DNA of 64,000 nt from Bizionia sp. M204 (GCF_023205095.1 NZ_CP046242.1:733001-797000), one strand, 5' to 3'. Numbered from the stretch's first letter, positions 9,032 through 18,367 are shown. A program made the numbers and translations. Notes: generated by a model not told the origin, from the letters alone.

Positions 9032-9218
9032 CTTTCTTTTTTCGTAGCAAAAAACATGTGGTAAATATTTTAAGAAACAGGAGATATTTAGTAATTTGCG
9101 AGCCCTAGGGATGATTTCTCTCCCACGCTGAATTTTCGTCTCGATTACTATCGGGATTTCGGAAGAATAAAGGTACAGTAGGAATGGTTATTTTATTCAA
9201 CAACTTAAATTTATTAAA

Positions 9219-10466
9219 ATGGCTATTTTAGACCAAGTAACAACATCGCAACAAGCAATTGATTTAGAAAACAAGTATGGCGCACACAATTACCACCCAC
9301 TTCCTGTGGTTTTGGCTAAAGGTGAAGGCGTTTATGTTTGGGACGTAGAAGGGAAGAAGTATTATGATTTTCTATCGGCTTATTCCGCAGTAAACCAAGG
9401 GCATTGTCACCCTAAAATTGTTAATGCTATGCATAAGCAGGCATCTACATTGGCATTAACGTCCAGAGCATTTCATAATGATATGTTAGGTAAGTATGAG
9501 AAATTTGCTTGCGAATTTTTCGGATTCGATAAATTATTACCCATGAACACAGGAGCAGAAGCGGTTGAAACTGCTTTAAAAATCTGTAGAAAATGGGCAT
9601 ACGAAGTAAAAGGAATCGATGAAAATAAAGCAGAGATTATTGTTTGTGAAAATAATTTTCACGGTAGAACAACCACTATTATTTCGTTTTCAAACGACCC
9701 TGTTGCGCGTAAAAATTTCGGACCATATACAGACGGATTTATCAAAATTGCCTATGATGATTTAGACGCTTTGGAAAGTGCTTTAAAAGCCAACCCTAAT
9801 GTTGGTGGATTTTTAGTTGAACCAATTCAAGGTGAAGCTGGTGTTTACGTGCCTGCAGCCGATTATTTAGCAAAAGCAAAAGCACTTTGTGAAAAATACA
9901 ATGTTTTATTTATTGCAGATGAAGTTCAAACAGGAATTGCTAGAACTGGTCGTTTATTAGCGGTAGATCATGAAAATGTTAAGCCAGATGTTTTAATTTT
10001 AGGTAAAGCCTTGTCTGGTGGTGCCTATCCAGTATCTGCTGTTTTAGCTGATGATGCTATTATGCGTGTTATTCGCCCAGGAAACCACGGAAGTACTTTT
10101 GGAGGTAATCCAGTTGCTGCAGCCGTTGCTATTGCTGCTTTACAAGTAGTGAGAGATGAAAAACTAGCAGAAAATGCTTATAAACTTGGTGAATTATTCC
10201 GCAGTGAATTAAATAAGTTTATTGAAACGAGCTCTATTGTAAGTTTGGTTCGTGGTAAAGGCTTATTAAACGCTATTGTAATTAACGATGATGAAGATAG
10301 TGATACTGCCTGGAACATTTGTTTAGCAATGCGTGATAACGGTTTATTAGCGAAGCCTACGCATGGCAATATAATTCGTTTTGCACCACCTTTAGTGATG
10401 ACAGAAGCGCAATTATTAGACTGTGTCGCTATTATTACCAAAACCCTAAAACAATTTGAAAAGTAA
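9219..10466 (+). CDS. rocD: Ornithine--oxo-acid transaminase
   Basis: A 415-residue class III PLP aminotransferase. Family motifs: [18 protein letters not shown] (about residue 109-126), [44 protein letters not shown] with the Asp that contacts the pyridine nitrogen, and [17 protein letters not shown] with the Schiff-base Lys near residue 264. [12 protein letters not shown] near the C-terminus is typical of ornithine aminotransferase. It converts ornithine and 2-oxoglutarate to glutamate semialdehyde and glutamate in arginine and proline metabolism. Monocistronic, closed by the terminator at 10495. Confidence 0.93.
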   Translation: MAILDQVTTSQQAIDLENKYGAHNYHPLPVVLAKGEGVYVWDVEGKKYYDFLSAYSAVNQGHCHPKIVNAMHKQASTLALTSRAFHNDMLGKYEKFACEFFGFDKLLPMNTGAEAVETALKICRKWAYEVKGIDENKAEIIVCENNFHGRTTTIISFSNDPVARKNFGPYTDGFIKIAYDDLDALESALKANPNVGGFLVEPIQGEAGVYVPAADYLAKAKALCEKYNVLFIADEVQTGIARTGRLLAVDHENVKPDVLILGKALSGGAYPVSAVLADDAIMRVIRPGNHGSTFGGNPVAAAVAIAALQVVRDEKLAENAYKLGELFRSELNKFIETSSIVSLVRGKGLLNAIVINDDEDSDTAWNICLAMRDNGLLAKPTHGNIIRFAPPLVMTEAQLLDCVAIITKTLKQFEK

Positions 10467-10494
10467 AATTAGTAAACAAACCTATTATTATAAA

Positions 10495-10527
10495 TAAAAA
10501 AAAGCGACGTGAGTCGCTTTTTTTTAT
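10495..10527. terminator. Bidirectional terminator between rocD and the CCC-motif gene
   Basis: Perfect 8-bp stem AAAGCGAC/GTCGCTTT (10501-10508, 10513-10520), GTGA loop, A-run before and T-run after, so it can serve both convergent genes. Confidence 0.88.
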
Positions 10528-10541
10528 AGATAAATTAAACA

Positions 10542-10880
10542 TTATTCAACTTGGGCTTGCTGAAACTGTTTCATAGCGTCATCAAATTGTTCCATATAAG
10601 CATCCCATCCACCCATTGAAATAATTTGATAGATTGACCAAAGTAAATATAGAATATTGATTATCAATATCACTAATGCAACCGTTTTTGCGGTATTCAT
10701 AGCATTAACGCTTTTTAAATCATAATCATCCGGATTTAGTTGGGCTTTTTGAATTTGGCTATGCGCTATAAAAAAAGCAATTCCTGCTAAAATAAAGCCG
10801 AAACCGGCAACGCAACAGCATAATAATCCTAAAATAGCCAGTACATAAACTAGTGTTGGATTGAGTCTTTGTTTTTCCAT
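10542..10880 (-). CDS. CCC-motif small membrane protein
   Basis: A 112-residue protein with two membrane segments (about residues 9-39 and 64-87). The first contains GLLCCCVAGFGFILAGIAFF; the triple cysteine is the mark of the Bacteroidota CCC motif membrane protein family. The C-terminus is acidic and Gln-rich (MEQFDDAMKQFQQAQ). It lies 9 bases after the DUF2752 gene, and this pairing recurs in Flavobacteriia as I recall. Function unknown; the cysteines face the membrane and might bind metal or be acylated (inference only). Confidence 0.78.
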   Translation of the reverse strand: MEKQRLNPTLVYVLAILGLLCCCVAGFGFILAGIAFFIAHSQIQKAQLNPDDYDLKSVNAMNTAKTVALVILIINILYLLWSIYQIISMGGWDAYMEQFDDAMKQFQQAQVE

Positions 10881-10889
10881 GTGTAAAAT

Positions 10890-11174
10890 TTAAGTGATTA
10901 GTTTTAAAGTAAAACTCCCAATTATAACGATTACGGTTGTAATGGCGAGTGTATTAATAATTTTGTTTGAATGTTGAAATTTAAAAAAAATATTGAAAGC
11001 TATGAAGATAAATAAGGCAATTAATGGAAAAACGGCTGGATACATTTTGAATGCAGCCACTAATTCACCATGATATAAAAGCGATATGGAACGCTGTAAA
11101 CCACAGCCCATACAATCAAACCCAAAGATTTGTTTGTTTAAACAGGGTAGCATAAAATCTTCTGGTGAAGACAT
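10890..11174 (-). CDS. DUF2752 membrane protein
   Basis: A 94-residue protein with the DUF2752 core: CLNKQIFGFDCMGCGLQRSI (about residue 11-30), where the C..GxDCxGCGxxR pattern is the family signature, then two hydrophobic segments. Function unknown. First gene of a two-gene unit with the CCC-motif protein. A -7 box TAACTTTG sits on the minus strand at 11198-11205, giving a predicted leader of about 17 bases. Confidence 0.83.
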   Translation of the reverse strand: MSSPEDFMLPCLNKQIFGFDCMGCGLQRSISLLYHGELVAAFKMYPAVFPLIALFIFIAFNIFFKFQHSNKIINTLAITTVIVIIGSFTLKLIT

Positions 11175-11197
11175 AACTATTTTAAATTGAATTTAGT

Positions 11198-11205
11198 CAA
11201 AGTTA
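11198..11205 (-). promoter_or_regulatory. -7 element of the DUF2752 operon
   Basis: TAACTTTG on the minus strand fits TAnnTTTG, 23 bases before the start codon. No good upstream TTG was found at the standard distance. Confidence 0.5.
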
Positions 11206-11223
11206 AAAAAAGCCATGAATATT

Positions 11224-13056
11224 TTACTTTTTATTTGCAATGATTACTTTTTTATTCAGATGTATTCCAGATTTAAAAGCAACAGAAACCACATACATGC
11301 CATCACTAAATTGTTTAGTGGAAATAGTGTGCTTTTCGGAAAGCGGCATGTTTTTAATGTCCAAAACCTGTTTTCCAGACACATCATAAACTATAAGATG
11401 TTTAATATCACGAAGGTTTGGATTTATTAAATGTATTTGGGATGTTTCATTATTTTGAAAGATGGTAAAATCAGTAAATGCAACATCAGGTATTCCCAAT
11501 GTTTGAGTAGTAAACGTTATTTCAAAACGCTCTGAATACGTTCCAAGAGGTAAATTAATGTCGTAATTAGATTCTCTTAAATTCACATAAATATCATTTT
11601 CTATATCATGAATATAGATAGGTTGATTATCATCAAAATTTTGAATGTCATAAATTCTAAAACGCACAGGCTGATTAGTTCGTGCTTTAACAATCAATGG
11701 AATTCGTAAAGCTTGATCATAACTGAAAGCCTGAATAACATAGGGTTCATTGTTTAATGTCCAATACGCATCCGATGCCAACGGCGTATCACCTTTTCCT
11801 TCTAAACCGTAGTCAAAACCAGGTGTTGCCGAATTGTGAAAATTCATAAGCAGCTGTCGTGTGTATAATTCGTTTTCTGTAAAATCGACATTAATTCGGA
11901 AACGTTTAAAATCTGCTGGTACGATATTGAAACCGTCTTCATTATAAGTAGTTTCCGCTATTGTATCGTCGTTATCATCATGCTGATTTCGATAAAAATA
12001 GCTATCAATACCAGATTGCTTATAAAACTCACGTTGTGCATTATTGAAAACAATAGTGCCTCCTGTTCCGTTACCTTCAATAATAAAACCTTGACTAATT
12101 GGAATATAACGATGCGCTACTTTAGAGCCCGTTCCAAACGGCGCGTTTGTTGGTGTGCCATCTAGTAAATAAGTAGTAAATGTCGCATTGGTAAATGAGT
12201 CAACACCTCCTGCCGAAATGGTATAAATACCATAACCACCAACATAATCCGATAAATTATGGGAGCTAGCGCCTGGTGCTTGCTCCCAATATTTAAGAGT
12301 TCCAGTCATACGTGTAGCATTGGTAGCGTTGTGAATAAAATCCCGTGCATCTAAAGCGGAAGGGTATGGGTTGCCAACTAATGTTTCTCTGTTAGCATTT
12401 AAGGTAACGGTTATATTTCCATTATTTGGTCGTCCTCTAAAATCATATTGTTGGCCTCCACTTGGATTCCCCTTCATAGTAAAACCGTAGCCTGAAGCTA
12501 GGGTCCCATTAGGATCGCCTCCAACGGGCAATGAACCACCACCTAAACCAATCCAATCTTCATAGGCGTTAGTCGTAGATGGTAATCCAATAAATGTATA
12601 TAACCAATAACTCGCAATTTGTGTGGTTGTACCATTATAGCCTGCGACATATCCAAAAGGTGTGCTGGTAATTGGCGCCGCGGTTTCACGATACATATTA
12701 TTGTTTGGTCTGAAAGCTGTATTTCCAGCTGCACCAGCGTTAATACCTACAGGAGAACTCCAATAGTTGTAAGCATAGGTATTTGCAGTACCTGTTTGAA
12801 AAGCACTCAATCTACCTGCTCCAGAATTACCAACATTGTTGCCTTGTAATAATTGAGCCTCGTTGCGCAAGTATATATGACTGTTGGTTCCATTTAGATT
12901 GATACGATTAGTTACATATAAGGATGCGTTATTGGTCCCACTAGTAAAACCTGTGCCATCAACATAAACATAGCTACCATTGCTAACATATAAATCAGAT
13001 TGTGAAAATGATAAACCACTAACCGCAAATAGAATTAATGTATATAAATATTTCAT
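11224..13056 (-). CDS. T9SS type A sorting domain-containing exported protein
   Basis: A 610-residue protein with a signal peptide (LILFAVSGLSFSQ) and a C-terminal type A sorting domain of about 85 residues: FTIFQNNETSQIHLINPN, then LIVYDVSGKQVLDI, and the closing DGMYVVSVAFKSG plus KKVIIANKK. This CTD directs export through the type IX system. The body is rich in Asn, Gly, Thr and Tyr (YNYWSSPVG, SGYGFTMKGNPSGGQQYDF, LVGNPYPSALDARDFI), like other surface proteins of Flavobacteriia annotated only by their CTD. Third gene of a unit with 13066 and 13501 (gaps of 9 and 12 bases). Function unknown; an adhesive or structural surface role is a guess. Confidence 0.85.
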   Translation of the reverse strand: MKYLYTLILFAVSGLSFSQSDLYVSNGSYVYVDGTGFTSGTNNASLYVTNRINLNGTNSHIYLRNEAQLLQGNNVGNSGAGRLSAFQTGTANTYAYNYWSSPVGINAGAAGNTAFRPNNNMYRETAAPITSTPFGYVAGYNGTTTQIASYWLYTFIGLPSTTNAYEDWIGLGGGSLPVGGDPNGTLASGYGFTMKGNPSGGQQYDFRGRPNNGNITVTLNANRETLVGNPYPSALDARDFIHNATNATRMTGTLKYWEQAPGASSHNLSDYVGGYGIYTISAGGVDSFTNATFTTYLLDGTPTNAPFGTGSKVAHRYIPISQGFIIEGNGTGGTIVFNNAQREFYKQSGIDSYFYRNQHDDNDDTIAETTYNEDGFNIVPADFKRFRINVDFTENELYTRQLLMNFHNSATPGFDYGLEGKGDTPLASDAYWTLNNEPYVIQAFSYDQALRIPLIVKARTNQPVRFRIYDIQNFDDNQPIYIHDIENDIYVNLRESNYDINLPLGTYSERFEITFTTQTLGIPDVAFTDFTIFQNNETSQIHLINPNLRDIKHLIVYDVSGKQVLDIKNMPLSEKHTISTKQFSDGMYVVSVAFKSGIHLNKKVIIANKK

Positions 13057-13065
13057 GGTAATATT

Positions 13066-13488
13066 TTAATTATTAATAATTATAGATTTTGTTGTTTTCG
13101 GTCTCCCTAAATATTCTTCTCTTGTTAATACTTCTTGATTTTTTAAAATAATTATATTTTTTACTTGGGTCTTTTTTTGTTCCGATTTAGAATTTTCAAC
13201 CGAAATGACACTTTTTTCAGATTTAGGTTTATTTAGATAATCCGCGACACTATATGTTTTTTGATTTTCTAAATAAACAATCTTTTTAATTTGTTCTTCG
13301 CCATTAGATATAGATTCAATCGTTTTAACAGCATTTTTTTCTACTTTAGGTAATAAAATATATTCTTCAAATGAATAACTTTTTTGATTTTCTAAAGTGA
13401 CTTGGTTCATTTTAACACCACTATTTGTTTTTTGAGAAAAGGTTAAAAAACAGGATAAAAAAATACAGATATATAGATATTTCATCAT
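13066..13488 (-). CDS. Small exported protein with three internal repeats
   Basis: A 140-residue basic protein with a signal peptide (about residues 1-19, ending FSQ). I do not recognise the family. Three copies of a 28-30 residue unit follow: near residues 28-57 (LENQKSYSFEEYILLPKVEK), 69-97 (LENQKTYSVADYLNKPKSEK) and 111-138 (LKNQEVLTREEYLGRPKTTK). The shared pattern is LxNQxxxSxxxYLxxPKxxKS, separated by Lys/Ser/Glu linkers. It sits between the T9SS cargo gene and the tail-fibre-like gene in one operon, so it is probably periplasmic or surface-located and works with them. Low similarity of the third repeat suggests age. Confidence 0.72.
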   Translation of the reverse strand: MMKYLYICIFLSCFLTFSQKTNSGVKMNQVTLENQKSYSFEEYILLPKVEKNAVKTIESISNGEEQIKKIVYLENQKTYSVADYLNKPKSEKSVISVENSKSEQKKTQVKNIIILKNQEVLTREEYLGRPKTTKSIIINN

Positions 13489-13500
13489 AATTTAATTGAA

Positions 13501-14235
13501 TTAATTTCTAACACTAATTACAAAGTCCATCCCAATATAGGTAGTGCCTGGACTACTATTCACTAAAACAAACCTAACTTCACCAGTTCTTGCTTCTACA
13601 TGATGTATAGTTATATCCTCCCATGGTTGGTTCAAAACGCTCCAATCACCAAGTAAATTTACACTAACCGCAGATGTAGAAGTACAAGCAGCAATAGGAT
13701 AGGTTAAATTATAAATTGTAAATGGTGCATAATCTGCTGGAGCAGTTACATAAATAGTTTCATCTGAAAGCTTGTTTTGAACTATCCATCTGTTTTGATT
13801 ATCACTATACATTAATGTTACAGATGAATATCTTCCAGTTAACACTAGGTTTTTTTCACTTGGAACAAGAATCCGATTGTTTACATTGCCACCAGCATCA
13901 TGTCTAATTATCATTACAGCATTAGTTGTATTTTGTAATGTAATTATTTGGCCGTCTGAAGATGCTATGGGAATTATACTATTTACAAAAAAGCTAGTAG
14001 TTGGACCAATAATTCTGTAGTTGGAGTATGGAACAGCTCCTAAATTTATATTGTTGTTATTTCCATTTGTTAAAGTCAAGGTACCACCATCTCGTAAGGA
14101 AATAGCGCCATTAACATCTAATGTTGTTGTTGGAGTAGTGGTCCCAATCCCAACCTGTGCAAACAAGCCGACGTGAAGGAAAAATGTTAAAATAAAGACA
14201 TGAAGTATTCGGGTTACTGAAGTATTGTTTTTCAT
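13501..14235 (-). CDS. Exported tail-fibre/S74-like protein of unknown function
   Basis: A 244-residue protein with a signal peptide (FILTFFLHVGLFAQ) directly followed by VGIGTTTPTTTLDVNGAIS, a signature found at the start of many Bacteroidota exported proteins related to phage tail-fibre and peptidase S74-type trimeric proteins. The body is beta-rich with Asn repeats (NGNNNNINLG). No S74 intramolecular chaperone domain is evident at this length. First gene of the three-gene exported unit 14235-11224. No T9SS CTD is visible, so how it reaches its place is unclear. Confidence 0.7.
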   Translation of the reverse strand: MKNNTSVTRILHVFILTFFLHVGLFAQVGIGTTTPTTTLDVNGAISLRDGGTLTLTNGNNNNINLGAVPYSNYRIIGPTTSFFVNSIIPIASSDGQIITLQNTTNAVMIIRHDAGGNVNNRILVPSEKNLVLTGRYSSVTLMYSDNQNRWIVQNKLSDETIYVTAPADYAPFTIYNLTYPIAACTSTSAVSVNLLGDWSVLNQPWEDITIHHVEARTGEVRFVLVNSSPGTTYIGMDFVISVRN

Positions 14236-14356
14236 AATACGCTATCATTTAATGGATTAACTTGTTTGAATCTACGAAAAAAAAGAATGCAAAATATATG
14301 TGGTTTCAACATTTAATATTAAATTCGACAAACAGTAAAATTTTATCGACCACCTC

Positions 14357-14566
14357 ATGAAAAAGCAGCAATATGTTTCCTATTTATTAATTTTAATTGG
14401 CAGTATTACAGCAATATATGGTCAGTCTGGAGATGAGAAAAACGTCGCCATTTTAATAATAGGAATTATTATTTTAATGTATGGTATTTATAGAATCTCG
14501 AGTAAGATTCCGAGCAAATTTGATAAAGAGTCCAATGATAAAGAAAATGAACATGAAGACATTTAA
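14357..14566 (+). CDS. Small two-helix membrane protein
   Basis: A 69-residue protein: basic start, hydrophobic segments at about residues 8-22 and 29-47, then a charged tail rich in Lys, Asp and Glu (KFDKESNDKENEHEDI). I do not recognise a family. It overlaps the start of the Smr gene by about 14 bases, which supports that it is really translated and coupled to it. Confidence 0.6.
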   Translation: MKKQQYVSYLLILIGSITAIYGQSGDEKNVAILIIGIIILMYGIYRISSKIPSKFDKESNDKENEHEDI

Positions 14567-15101
14567 AATAGGAGATACCGTAGCTGTTTTAGATGATGAC
14601 TTGTCAGGAATAGTTACTAAAGTAAAAAACAACGTGGTAACCATTGAAACTCCTGATGGTTTTCAGCTTGATTTTGAACCAAATGAATTGGTTGTTACCA
14701 AACCAATGAAAATAGATTTAAGAGCTGCAGAAGCCATTATAAGAGAGAAGGAACAACCTAAAAGAAAGCAGGCAACTACAAAAAAAGCTAAAGAACGCTA
14801 TCAGCCAACTATGGAAGTGGATTTGCATATTCATCATTTGACTGAAAACTCCAACAGGATGAGCAATCATGATATGTTAACCTTACAACTAGACACGGCA
14901 CGCGGGCAATTGGAATTCGCCATCCGAAAACGCATTCAAAAAATGGTGTTTATCCACGGTGTGGGTGAAGGTGTTTTAAAAACAGAATTAGAATATCTAT
15001 TTAGCAGGTACGATGCTGTTAAGTTTTATGACGCCGACTTCCAGAAATATGGTGTTGGTGCTACAGAGGTCTATATCTATCAAAATGCCAATAACTCTTA
15101 A
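14553..15101 (+). CDS. Smr/MutS2-type domain protein
   Basis: About 182 residues from the ATG at 14553 (MKTFKIGDTVAVLDDDLSG). The N-terminal part is a small SH3-like beta domain; the middle is a Lys-rich linker (EKEQPKRKQATTKKAKERY); the C-terminal Smr domain has VDLHIHHL, the amphipathic QLDTARGQLEFAI and FIHGVGEGVLKTELEYL. Smr domains nick or bind nucleic acid. The ATG at 14547 (MN before MK) is an alternative and in-frame codons further upstream give an unlikely tail. It overlaps the small membrane protein gene. Confidence 0.83.
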   Translation: MKTFKIGDTVAVLDDDLSGIVTKVKNNVVTIETPDGFQLDFEPNELVVTKPMKIDLRAAEAIIREKEQPKRKQATTKKAKERYQPTMEVDLHIHHLTENSNRMSNHDMLTLQLDTARGQLEFAIRKRIQKMVFIHGVGEGVLKTELEYLFSRYDAVKFYDADFQKYGVGATEVYIYQNANNS

Positions 15102-15105
15102 TTCC

Positions 15106-16044
15106 TTAAAACTCTGGTGTTACCATACGAGTATTAGTTAATCTAGAATCGGTTAATGAGCCCATATCGAAAACATCTTGTGTTATAGTAGGAAATTGCA
15201 CGTATTCAACCCGCAAGGTTATAGTAAACACTTGATTGATTGGGTGCGCACGATACGCTGTTGCTGGAAGTGTAGCACTTTCATTTGGATTTAAATAATC
15301 CGCTATACTAGGATCTGTGTAATCATTGGCAGGGTTTTGATCGGCTGGTGCATTTTCTTCATCAATCGTCAATGTGCCATCATTATCATCATCGGTATCT
15401 AAATAGTTTGGAATGCCATCTTCATCGGTATCTCTTGGGTTTGTTAATGGATCATTGTCTCCATCCGCATTATCATCTTCAATCTCAACAGACGTTAAAA
15501 CATTATCGCCATCATCATCCACATCTAAATAGTCTGGAATACCATCACCATCAGTATCGGTTGGGTTTGTTGCCGGATCAAAATCGCCGTCTAGATTAGC
15601 ATCTTCCATTTCGGCTGGAATACCATCATTATCATCTTCAACTAAAAATACATTAATAATACCAGTTCCTGAAACACTTGATAAATCTTCATTAATTTGA
15701 ATATCAGAAGGAGGTACGTCATTACAAAATAAAGGTGCTGGATTGCTATTATAGGAGCGGTAATTAAATTGATTAGCTGTTCCTTCAATCGCAATTTCAA
15801 TAGGTTCGTCATTTACAAGCAGTCCTGTAATGGTATCTACTTCTATTAATTTTTCTAAAGTCCATGCAGGTTCAACTATCTGGAGTGATAACGATTCAAA
15901 TGGGTTTTCTTTAACTTGATAGAAAACCAATTCGCCACAGGCTACAAATGTATCGCCAAATTCAAAATCAACGTTAATGATGTCACCATCATCACAAGAT
16001 GAAACCATTGAAAATGTTAGAAGTACTAGAAGTAATTTTCGCAT
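15106..16044 (-). CDS. Lipoprotein with thrombospondin type 3-like calcium repeats
   Basis: A 312-residue protein with a lipoprotein signal (LLTFSMVSSC, Cys17 followed by DDGD). Residues about 145-235 contain Asp-rich repeats such as DTDGDGIPDYLDVDDDGDN, DTDEDGIPNYLDTDDDNDG and EDDNDGIPAEMEDANLDGD, which fit the Ca2+-binding TSP3 pattern. The acidic residues after the Cys suggest surface display. It converges on the Smr gene with only 4 bases between the stops. Likely a calcium-stiffened surface protein; partner unknown. Confidence 0.82.
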   Translation of the reverse strand: MRKLLLVLLTFSMVSSCDDGDIINVDFEFGDTFVACGELVFYQVKENPFESLSLQIVEPAWTLEKLIEVDTITGLLVNDEPIEIAIEGTANQFNYRSYNSNPAPLFCNDVPPSDIQINEDLSSVSGTGIINVFLVEDDNDGIPAEMEDANLDGDFDPATNPTDTDGDGIPDYLDVDDDGDNVLTSVEIEDDNADGDNDPLTNPRDTDEDGIPNYLDTDDDNDGTLTIDEENAPADQNPANDYTDPSIADYLNPNESATLPATAYRAHPINQVFTITLRVEYVQFPTITQDVFDMGSLTDSRLTNTRMVTPEF

Positions 16045-16121
16045 GACGAGTATATTTTATACAAAATTAAAAGAATTGGTAAATATACAACGTCATCGGG
16101 AACAAATAATTTTATTTCTCG

Positions 16122-16129
16122 TAATTTTG
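16122..16129 (+). promoter_or_regulatory. -7 element upstream of the cysteine desulfurase
   Basis: TAATTTTG fits TAnnTTTG. The expected transcript start is near 16136, which would leave only about 6 bases before the ATG at 16142 and about 24 before the ATG at 16160. No clear TTG was found upstream. Confidence 0.5.
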
Positions 16130-16159
16130 TATGATTAATTTATGGAGACGAATAAGCTT

Positions 16160-17305
16160 ATGAAACCAGTATATTTTGATAGTGCAGCAACCACAAAAGT
16201 AAGGGATGAAGTTATTGATGCTATGACAGCCGTTATGCGCAATGATTATGGTAATGCCTCATCCACACATAGTTTTGGACGCGCTTCCAAAGTTTTAATA
16301 GAACAAGCCAGAAAAACAATTGCGAAACAGTTAAATGTAAGTGCTGGTGAAATTGTTTTCACGTCAGGTGGTACGGAAGCTGATAATTTAGCCTTGCAAT
16401 GCGCTATTCGCGATTTAGGGGTTGAAGATATTATAACCTCCAAAATTGAACATCATGCGGTTTTGCATACGGTTGAGCAACTGGAAAAAACATGTGATAT
16501 ACAAGTGAGCTATGTAAAATTAGATGCTGATGGTCAGGTAGATTTTGAACATTTAGAACAACTTCTTAAAACACATGGAAAGACTTTGGTAAGCCTCATG
16601 TATGTTAATAATGAAATAGGAAATATTTTGGATGTGAAACGTGTGAGCAATTTATGCCAAGCTAATAACGCTTTGTTTCATTGTGATGCTGTACAATGTA
16701 TTGGACACTATAAACTGGACCTACAAGATGTTCACATTGATTTTCTAGCGGCAAGTGCCCATAAATTCCATGGACCAAAAGGTGTAGGTTTTGCTTTTAT
16801 TAGAAAAAATTCAGGTTTAAAACCGTTAATTTTTGGTGGTCAGCAGGAGCGCGGCATTCGGGCAGGTACGGAAGCTGTTCATGATATTGTAGGTTTAGAA
16901 AAAGCCTTCATTATGGCCTATGCCAATTTGGAAACGGAAAGCGCGTATGTATTAGATTTAAAACGACATTTTATTGCTGAATTAAAGCTAGCATTTCCAG
17001 ATGTTCGTTTTAATGGCATGTCTGGTAATTTAGAAAAAAGCACTTACACCTTAATTAATGTATGTTTACCTATTCCACCTGAAAAAGCATTGATTTTATT
17101 ATTTCAAATGGATTTGAAAGGGATAGCTTGTTCTAAAGGAAGTGCCTGTCAAAGTGGAAGTACAAAAGGATCACATGTTTTGAGTGAAATTTTAAGTGAA
17201 GATGATTTAAAGAAACCATCTATTCGCTTTTCATTTAGTATTTATAACACGAAAGATGAAATTGATTATGTCATTTCTGTTTTAAAGGAATTTGTTAAGG
17301 CTTAA
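16160..17305 (+). CDS. Cysteine desulfurase family protein (NifS/IscS-like)
   Basis: About 381 residues of a class V PLP aminotransferase. VYFDSAATTKVRDEV at the start, SGGTEADNLAL, KIEHHAVLHTVEQL, SAHKFHGPKGVGF with the PLP Lys, GGQQERGIRAGTEAVHDI, and SKGSACQSGSTKGSHVL with the catalytic Cys are all present. These enzymes release sulphur from cysteine for Fe-S clusters or thio-modification. The Cys loop lies in a long NifS/IscS-type loop rather than a SufS-type one. I choose the ATG at 16160 because homologues begin MK.VYFD; the ATG at 16142 is also possible. No isc or nif genes are adjacent. Confidence 0.88.
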   Translation: MKPVYFDSAATTKVRDEVIDAMTAVMRNDYGNASSTHSFGRASKVLIEQARKTIAKQLNVSAGEIVFTSGGTEADNLALQCAIRDLGVEDIITSKIEHHAVLHTVEQLEKTCDIQVSYVKLDADGQVDFEHLEQLLKTHGKTLVSLMYVNNEIGNILDVKRVSNLCQANNALFHCDAVQCIGHYKLDLQDVHIDFLAASAHKFHGPKGVGFAFIRKNSGLKPLIFGGQQERGIRAGTEAVHDIVGLEKAFIMAYANLETESAYVLDLKRHFIAELKLAFPDVRFNGMSGNLEKSTYTLINVCLPIPPEKALILLFQMDLKGIACSKGSACQSGSTKGSHVLSEILSEDDLKKPSIRFSFSIYNTKDEIDYVISVLKEFVKA

Positions 17306-17397
17306 GTAATTACCTATTTTAATTAATAAGGTCCAAAAGTCAAGCATGATGAAACTTGAATTTTGAACCTTAAAACTTAACACTAAATATAAAATTT

Positions 17398-17895
17398 TTA
17401 AGCAGCAATTTTAGTTGTTACCAATTGCTTTGAAATACGTGCTTGCCATTTTTCTAGCAACACTTTTTCATTTGTCATTTCAAAGTTAATATCCACATTA
17501 AAAAACTCCAAAACATAATCTTCCTGACCTTTGGTGCGTAACACGAGATCAATCCGGTCTGTTTCAATTTTATTGGTCGTTTTATTTTTTATGGTTCTAT
17601 CTGTTTTATGAATGTAGCAGTCGGTTACGAGGTTTAAATCGGCTGTAATCCAAACGGTTTCTTCTTCTGTTTTTTTAGAAAAGACCAGTTTATTTTCCGA
17701 AACATCTAAAGCAATCGCATAATAGGTTCCCCAGAAATCCATTTCGGAAACATGAATGTTTTTTGATTTGGCGTTCGCAATAAATGTGTTTTTCGCTTTT
17801 TTCTTTTGAATATTTTGAGACATTTGAATGTACACTAGTGGCACAATAATTACTGTTGTAATAACTAAACCGATGATAATGGTATTTAAATCCAT
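17398..17895 (-). CDS. Hypothetical protein with one N-terminal membrane segment
   Basis: A 165-residue protein: one transmembrane helix at about residues 6-26, then a Lys-rich stretch (QKKKAKNTF) and a soluble beta-rich domain. It contains MDFWGTYYAIALDVSENKLVF and a late LLEKWQARISKQL. I do not recognise a family; a PH-like fold is possible from the KLVF...VWITADL...TDRIDLVLRT pattern, but this is a guess. The domain would be cytoplasmic by the positive-inside rule. It stands alone between the cysteine desulfurase and the next unknown gene. Confidence 0.65.
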   Translation of the reverse strand: MDLNTIIIGLVITTVIIVPLVYIQMSQNIQKKKAKNTFIANAKSKNIHVSEMDFWGTYYAIALDVSENKLVFSKKTEEETVWITADLNLVTDCYIHKTDRTIKNKTTNKIETDRIDLVLRTKGQEDYVLEFFNVDINFEMTNEKVLLEKWQARISKQLVTTKIAA

Positions 17896-17988
17896 GATTT
17901 TTATTTTTTTAGAATGTTTAAAATGCGCTTATTTAAAAGCATGAAATAGTGGCTGAAAATTCAGCGAAACAAAAACTAAAAAAGGATT

Positions 17989-18363
17989 TTAAATAAAATC
18001 GTGAAAGGGGAAGATGCAGGTTTGCGTGTTATAACTTGGAATAATGTACTGTCCTGCTTTAACATATTGATTATCTCGAGCTGTTTGCGAAGCATCTAAA
18101 ACTGAAGTGTTATTATAAGTTACAAAACGATCCGTAAAATCGTCAGCAGATTCAAAATCTGTAGGTGTGTTGCCTAAAATTTCAAGATCTTGATAGGCGT
18201 AAAAACGAGACGAATCATCTTTAGATTGTTTATCAGCCGTCTGTGTTTTAAACGTGCTTTCCGAAAACGAATCTATAAAAACATCATGAATAGCCGTTCC
18301 GAAGTTTAATACATAAACTAGGAGTAAGGAAATGGCTATATGTAGTTGAAATTTTGTTTTCAC
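17989..18363 (-). CDS. Small hypothetical protein, GTG start, probably leaderless
   Basis: A 124-residue protein with an N-terminal hydrophobic segment (about residues 8-24) and an acidic Ser/Asp-rich remainder ending QTCIFPFHDFI. I do not recognise it. The start is GTG at 18363; no upstream ATG exists in frame before the promoter. A box TACTTTTG ends 4 bases before this GTG, with a TTTG 23 bases further up, so the mRNA likely begins at or next to the start codon. Confidence 0.55.
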   Translation of the reverse strand: MKTKFQLHIAISLLLVYVLNFGTAIHDVFIDSFSESTFKTQTADKQSKDDSSRFYAYQDLEILGNTPTDFESADDFTDRFVTYNNTSVLDASQTARDNQYVKAGQYIIPSYNTQTCIFPFHDFI

Positions 18364-18367
18364 AACA

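Noticed and set aside
9061-9200. tRNA or small RNA before rocD
   Set aside because: No cloverleaf, T-loop motif or terminator; only an unexplained GC-richer patch (GCCCTAGGG, CTATCGGGATTTCGG).
13501-14235. Prophage tail fibre
   Set aside because: The protein has a bacterial signal peptide and no phage genes are near; the VGIGTTTP motif is common in exported Bacteroidota proteins.
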